Source: Saprospiraceae bacterium
Lineage (GTDB): Bacteria > Bacteroidota > Bacteroidia > Chitinophagales > Saprospiraceae
Direction: 5' to 3'
NCBI GenBank assembly: GCA_015490715.1
Contig: WFXH01000095.1
Coordinates: forward strand, 2,501-60,099
Length of the DNA stretch: 57,599 bases
This document shows positions 54,396-57,599 of this stretch, piece by piece. The notes under the pieces are model-generated. The model saw only the letters and a program-made list of their open reading frames with translations, was not told the DNA's origin and made no database searches. The stretch's first letter is position 1, and the number at the start of each line of letters is the position of its first letter. Made by a program: the position numbers and the translations under genes.

Positions 54396-55889
54396 ATGGC
54401 ACCTACGCATACCTCATATCGGTATAAAATCGTGCGTCACATAGCCGACGGCATTATCTTCCTATTATTAGCAATGCTGGCTCTCCGCTGGATGGACATA
54501 CGCGTCCTCCCCGACACACTGAGCTCCTGGGGCATACCGCTTGCCTTTGTCCTCGCCATGGCATTGCGCGCCTGGGCCCAATACGCCCACCGCCCTCCCG
54601 GCATCCACAACAACGGCGTGTGGTTTCGACCACTGACTTCGCGAAAATGGCCCGCATTGACGCTCAGCCTCTTGCTCACTTCCTTCTACGTAGTGCTGTA
54701 CTTCTACCCCCAATACCTCGGACTGGGTTCCGACGGCGCCCCTAATCGAGGGCTCATCGCCATGTTCGACCCATTGAGCAAAGCCCTCTCGGGCAATCCC
54801 GCAAGCCAGTGGTTTGTCTACGGCGTTTTTTACACCACGGCGATTTTGGGTTTTGGTATAAAATTTTTGATGAAATACCGTCACAACCGCTACCAGAGGT
54901 GGCGAACACTCTCCGTCATGTTCTTCCAGCTCGGCTTCGCCTTTCTGCTGCCCGAATTGCTCATGGCCTTGAACAAGCCGTATTACAACTTTGCTACCTT
55001 TTGGCCCCTGCACTACTACTACTTCGACCAATGGCACGTCGATCAACTCTTAAGGGCAGGCCTCCTCGGCAAATGGATGTTCTTTTGGGGGCTGGCCATG
55101 ATTTTTATCCTTTCCCCCTACCTGACCTATCGGTTTGGCAAGCGCTGGTTTTGTTCGTGGGTGTGCGGCTGTGGAGGTCTTGCTGAGACCGCCGGCGACC
55201 CCTTTCGCCATCTCTCCAGTAAAAGCCTTCGCGCCTGGCAAATCGAGCGATACCTCATCCACAGCATCCTCGTCGTAGCCGTGGCTATGACGATCGGCGT
55301 GATCGAATCGTACCTCCGCACAGGTCAATACTGGCTCACGCCGCGCTCCTTCGTCGTACTCAGTCTGCTGGTCGTAACGCTGCCCTCCGCATGGCTCCTC
55401 TTCACACAAAGAGAGCAACTCGCACGCGATGCGCGCATCCTCCTCGCAGCCGTAGCCCTGCTCTTCTCCATCGTGCTGGTCAACCACCTCTTCTCCCCCA
55501 ATGGCGAAATCTTCTTCGTCGATGCCGGGACCGTGCGAAAGTGGTATGGCTTCTTTATCGGGAGCATCTTCTCCGGCGTCATCGGCGTGGGCTTCTATCC
55601 CATTATGGGAAGCCGTGTGTGGTGCCGCTTCGGCTGCCCCCTCGCCGCCATCCTCGGCATCCAACAAAAGTTCTTTTCGCGCTTCCGCATTACCGTCAAC
55701 GGTGGCCAGTGCATCTCTTGCGGCAACTGCTCCGTGTACTGCGAAATGGGTATCGACGTGCGCGACTACGCCCAGCGCGGCAAAAACATCGTCCGCGCAT
55801 CCTGCGTCGGTTGCGGCATCTGCGCCGCCGTCTGTCCACGCGGCGTCCTCCGCCTCGAAAACGGACCGAGCTATAAAAACAAAGCCTAA
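54396..55889 (+). CDS. NapH/NosR-like membrane protein with two 4Fe-4S clusters
   Basis: A 497-residue protein with about 10 hydrophobic helices and a C-terminal ferredoxin domain. The NapH-type cysteine loops appear as CSWVCGCGGLAETAGD and CRFGCPLAAILG. The 4Fe-4S ligands are C439, C442, C445, C449 (CISCGNCSVYC) and C470, C473, C476, C480 (CVGCGICAAVC). It should carry electrons across or along the inner membrane. It is preceded by an FAD oxidoreductase with a 1-base gap, forming a two-gene electron-transfer unit. The terminal acceptor is not in the window. Confidence 0.88.
   Translation: MAPTHTSYRYKIVRHIADGIIFLLLAMLALRWMDIRVLPDTLSSWGIPLAFVLAMALRAWAQYAHRPPGIHNNGVWFRPLTSRKWPALTLSLLLTSFYVVLYFYPQYLGLGSDGAPNRGLIAMFDPLSKALSGNPASQWFVYGVFYTTAILGFGIKFLMKYRHNRYQRWRTLSVMFFQLGFAFLLPELLMALNKPYYNFATFWPLHYYYFDQWHVDQLLRAGLLGKWMFFWGLAMIFILSPYLTYRFGKRWFCSWVCGCGGLAETAGDPFRHLSSKSLRAWQIERYLIHSILVVAVAMTIGVIESYLRTGQYWLTPRSFVVLSLLVVTLPSAWLLFTQREQLARDARILLAAVALLFSIVLVNHLFSPNGEIFFVDAGTVRKWYGFFIGSIFSGVIGVGFYPIMGSRVWCRFGCPLAAILGIQQKFFSRFRITVNGGQCISCGNCSVYCEMGIDVRDYAQRGKNIVRASCVGCGICAAVCPRGVLRLENGPSYKNKA
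54422..54430 (+). repeat. Dispersed motif GTATRAAAT
   Basis: Extended form GTATAAAATCGTG at codons 9-12 of the 4Fe-4S protein; right arm of the inverted pair. Confidence 0.8.
54856..54864 (+). repeat. Dispersed motif GTATRAAAT
   Basis: GTATAAAATTTTT inside the 4Fe-4S protein gene, read as Gly-Ile-Lys-Phe. Confidence 0.75.
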
Positions 55890-56187
55890 ATCACGAAATC
55901 CTCCGTACACCAAGTGCTCCACCAACCATGCTTTTTTCTAACTAAAACAGTGAATCAATTCTTATATCCAACCTCTTTTCATGCCCACACGCACTCTTGA
56001 ATGTACACTATGGCTGCCAGAGACTTATCTCTCTTCCGTATACACGATCGTCGTACAGCTGCCCGTTGGCAAGATCCTCCCATCCATAAAGGATTACTGA
56101 CTGATCCGTCGCACCATCCTGCCCATTGTATCATAAAGGCGCATAGCTATCCCCACCTTTCACCTTCTACCTCACCACAACATCCCC
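55890..56187. other. Convergent intergenic region
   Basis: A 298-base gap between the converging 4Fe-4S protein and secreted-protein genes. A 65-codon frame at 56001-56198 shows no family-like or start-region features. I see no RNA gene, clear terminator hairpin or repeat here. Confidence 0.5.
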
Positions 56188-57599
56188 TCACTGCTTGACC
56201 ATCCTCACCTGGTGCACCATACCTCCCTCGTCGAGCAAGCGCACCAGGTACACCCCGGAGGATAGACCACCGACCTCGATGGTACTGCGGTAGCGCTCCC
56301 TCAATACCACGCGACCCATCAGATCACACACCTCTACGTAGGCATACCGCCGATCCGCCTCGATCTGCAGCACTCCATCTACGGGGTTGGGATACACCCG
56401 TACCCCCTCCTCCACAAGCTCTACATCACTCGTGGAGGTCTTCAGTCCAAGCTTCCTCCCATCGATCAACATCCATGTGTGGGGGCTAAACGACTCGGCA
56501 TCGCGATCCTCATAGTAGTAGTTTGTGCCAAGACAAAGTAATATATTCTTATCGGGCGTTTCAGCAATATAATCAGGTCCATTGCTATCCAACAAATGAT
56601 TCTCCCCCATCTGCTGCGAAAACTTCTCCACCCACTCGCCATCCTCATATAGGTAATACCGCACCGTCTGAGGCAACTCCCTCGGATAGCTATCATCCCA
56701 ACTATACGTCATCATCAACGGCTTTTGTGAGTACTTCAAAAATCTCATACCCTGGTCAAAAACGTACTCATTTTCTTTTGGCTTGTAACTTGACCATGCC
56801 AGTATGCGCCCATCGTAATCGATTATCACATGATAATCTTTTCGCTTCGGCAGTCTATAGCCATCTATGACATAAAGTGTTATAGATTCATCATCGGCAT
56901 GTTTAATAAATACGTTATTCACCTCTTTTAATGTATCCACCAACGCTCCAAGACTGACCCGCTTGATCAAATTCAAGTCCTTGTCGTATAACTGCATATA
57001 AATCAAATCCCGCTCCGTCAACCATAATTGATCTCCCTTATATTGCGTATATGCATAAACATTTACGATCGTATCGTTGTCTCCAATAAATACCTTCGAG
57101 TTATCAATGCCCAGCCTTAATGAATCCAAATCGTACTTTTCCGCAGGATAGTACAGCGTATCGACCCGTTGGTATTCCAAATGACCCTCCTTGTCGAGTA
57201 ATTTCAATTCCAAGGTCTTTTTATTCCTCCAGATCCGCACGTACACGTATTTCCCATCCTCGCGTTTCTCCAATACATTATCCCCAGCTATCCTCGGCCA
57301 AACAATAAACAAGGTGCTGTCCTCTCGATCCCAACAGTCGTAACCCAACAGCCTGCCGTCTGCCTTGTGGTATTTGCGTATACAGACATAAGAACTATCT
57401 CCAAAAAAATTGTATTTCGCAGGAACAATGTCTTTCTCAGGTCCAGCATATCGCTTCATCGTCACCAGCTCTACGGTGTCGTCCCGCAGCTTGATGCGCA
57501 CCGCAAACTCCTGCCGATCCAGATGACGGTGGTCAAACACCTGCTTCCACACCTCCCGGCCCGTGCGCAAGTCGATCTTGTAGACGATCGCCCCGTAAA
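56188..57599 (-). CDS. Secreted repeat protein with T9SS sorting domain (5' truncated)
   Basis: The frame is open to the right edge, so the N-terminus is missing; about 470 residues are visible. The visible start reads YGAIVYKIDLRTGREVWKQV, like a PQQ/WD-type propeller blade, and similar strands continue (YVYVRIWRNKKTLELKLLDK, YHVIIDYDGRILAWSSY). The C-terminus is a clear type IX secretion sorting domain (VRVYPNPVDGVLQIEADR, VCDLMGRVVLRERY, GLSSGVYLVRLLDEGG). It is therefore a secreted or surface protein of unknown function. Confidence 0.75.
   Translation of the reverse strand, partial: YGAIVYKIDLRTGREVWKQVFDHRHLDRQEFAVRIKLRDDTVELVTMKRYAGPEKDIVPAKYNFFGDSSYVCIRKYHKADGRLLGYDCWDREDSTLFIVWPRIAGDNVLEKREDGKYVYVRIWRNKKTLELKLLDKEGHLEYQRVDTLYYPAEKYDLDSLRLGIDNSKVFIGDNDTIVNVYAYTQYKGDQLWLTERDLIYMQLYDKDLNLIKRVSLGALVDTLKEVNNVFIKHADDESITLYVIDGYRLPKRKDYHVIIDYDGRILAWSSYKPKENEYVFDQGMRFLKYSQKPLMMTYSWDDSYPRELPQTVRYYLYEDGEWVEKFSQQMGENHLLDSNGPDYIAETPDKNILLCLGTNYYYEDRDAESFSPHTWMLIDGRKLGLKTSTSDVELVEEGVRVYPNPVDGVLQIEADRRYAYVEVCDLMGRVVLRERYRSTIEVGGLSSGVYLVRLLDEGGMVHQVRMVKQ

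Larger units (their letters stand above)
54365..54435. repeat. Inverted pair of the GTATAAAAT motif at a gene junction
   Basis: Left arm 54365-54379 (GCACAATTTTATACC) and right arm 54421-54435 (GGTATAAAATCGTGC) are reverse complements at 14 of 15 positions, with a 41-base spacer. They straddle the stop of the FAD oxidoreductase and the start of the 4Fe-4S protein and could form a hairpin in the shared message. Confidence 0.7.

Noticed and set aside
55050-55925. 291-codon frame antisense to the 4Fe-4S protein
   Set aside because: Ala- and Asp-rich shadow of conserved cysteine motifs on the other strand.
56001-56198. 65-codon frame in the convergent gap
   Set aside because: No recognisable features and overlaps the stop of the secreted protein gene.

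Overview
The window comes from a member of the Bacteroidota. It carries type IX secretion C-terminal sorting domains (M4 protease, esterase, right-edge gene), a PorE-like OmpA protein at the left edge, families typical of the phylum (DUF4105, DUF6438, a DUF6660-like metal-locus protein) and repeated TAnnTTTG-type -7 boxes a few to a few tens of bases upstream of genes, with no obvious Shine-Dalgarno signals. Isoprenoids are probably made through mevalonate (class II HMG-CoA reductase next to a type 2 IPP isomerase). The genus cannot be named from the sequence. I see no rRNA, tRNA, CRISPR array, prophage or insertion sequence. This is compact chromosomal DNA, with about 5 percent intergenic sequence by my gene boundaries.

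Layout. 1-4.2 kb: PorE-like envelope protein (5' end missing), a DUF6438 lipoprotein, gpsA and a cysteine desulfurase. 4.3-6.1 kb: a MocA-like nucleotidyltransferase facing a CoxE-like VWA protein. 6.1-12.2 kb: a heavy-metal efflux locus made of a His-rich CusB-type adaptor, a 1436-residue CusA/CzcA pump fused to its TolC-type channel, and a small Cys/His-rich protein. 12.4-18 kb: a coiled-coil/beta-barrel protein, an O-antigen ligase-like protein and the pheS-hisS-scpA run. 18-24 kb: tandem-domain amidohydrolase, DUF4105 protein, a membrane-anchored SAVED-like protein and a second cysteine desulfurase. 24-38 kb: M4 metalloprotease with propeller and sorting domain, flippase, uvrB, beta-barrel, esterase, M20 peptidase, glycosyltransferase-like membrane protein, CHAP protein and proline dehydrogenase. 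38-45 kb: zinc-ribbon membrane protein, a 36-residue membrane protein coupled to HMG-CoA reductase, IPP isomerase, a second DUF4105 protein, and a radical SAM gene overlapping a KdsD-type sugar-phosphate isomerase. 45-57.6 kb: recQ, aroQ, lytic transglycosylase, ftcD, lysA, an FAD oxidoreductase directly followed by a NapH-like 4Fe-4S membrane protein, and a secreted protein cut by the right edge.

The most unusual signal is not a gene. A 9-base word, GTATRAAAT, occurs 27 times on the two strands (15 plus, 12 minus), where about one is expected by chance. Thirteen copies extend to GTATRAAATNGTR, where about 0.03 is expected. It is used in all five coding frames open to it and is roughly 3- to 4-fold enriched in intergenic DNA, so selection appears to act on the DNA itself. 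Its density and orientation balance resemble a DNA uptake sequence or another genome-wide architectural or methylation site. Other leads are the orphan SAVED-like protein, an internal signal-peptidase-like site inside the pump-channel fusion, and a 15-base inverted pair of the motif at the junction of the FAD oxidoreductase and 4Fe-4S protein genes.
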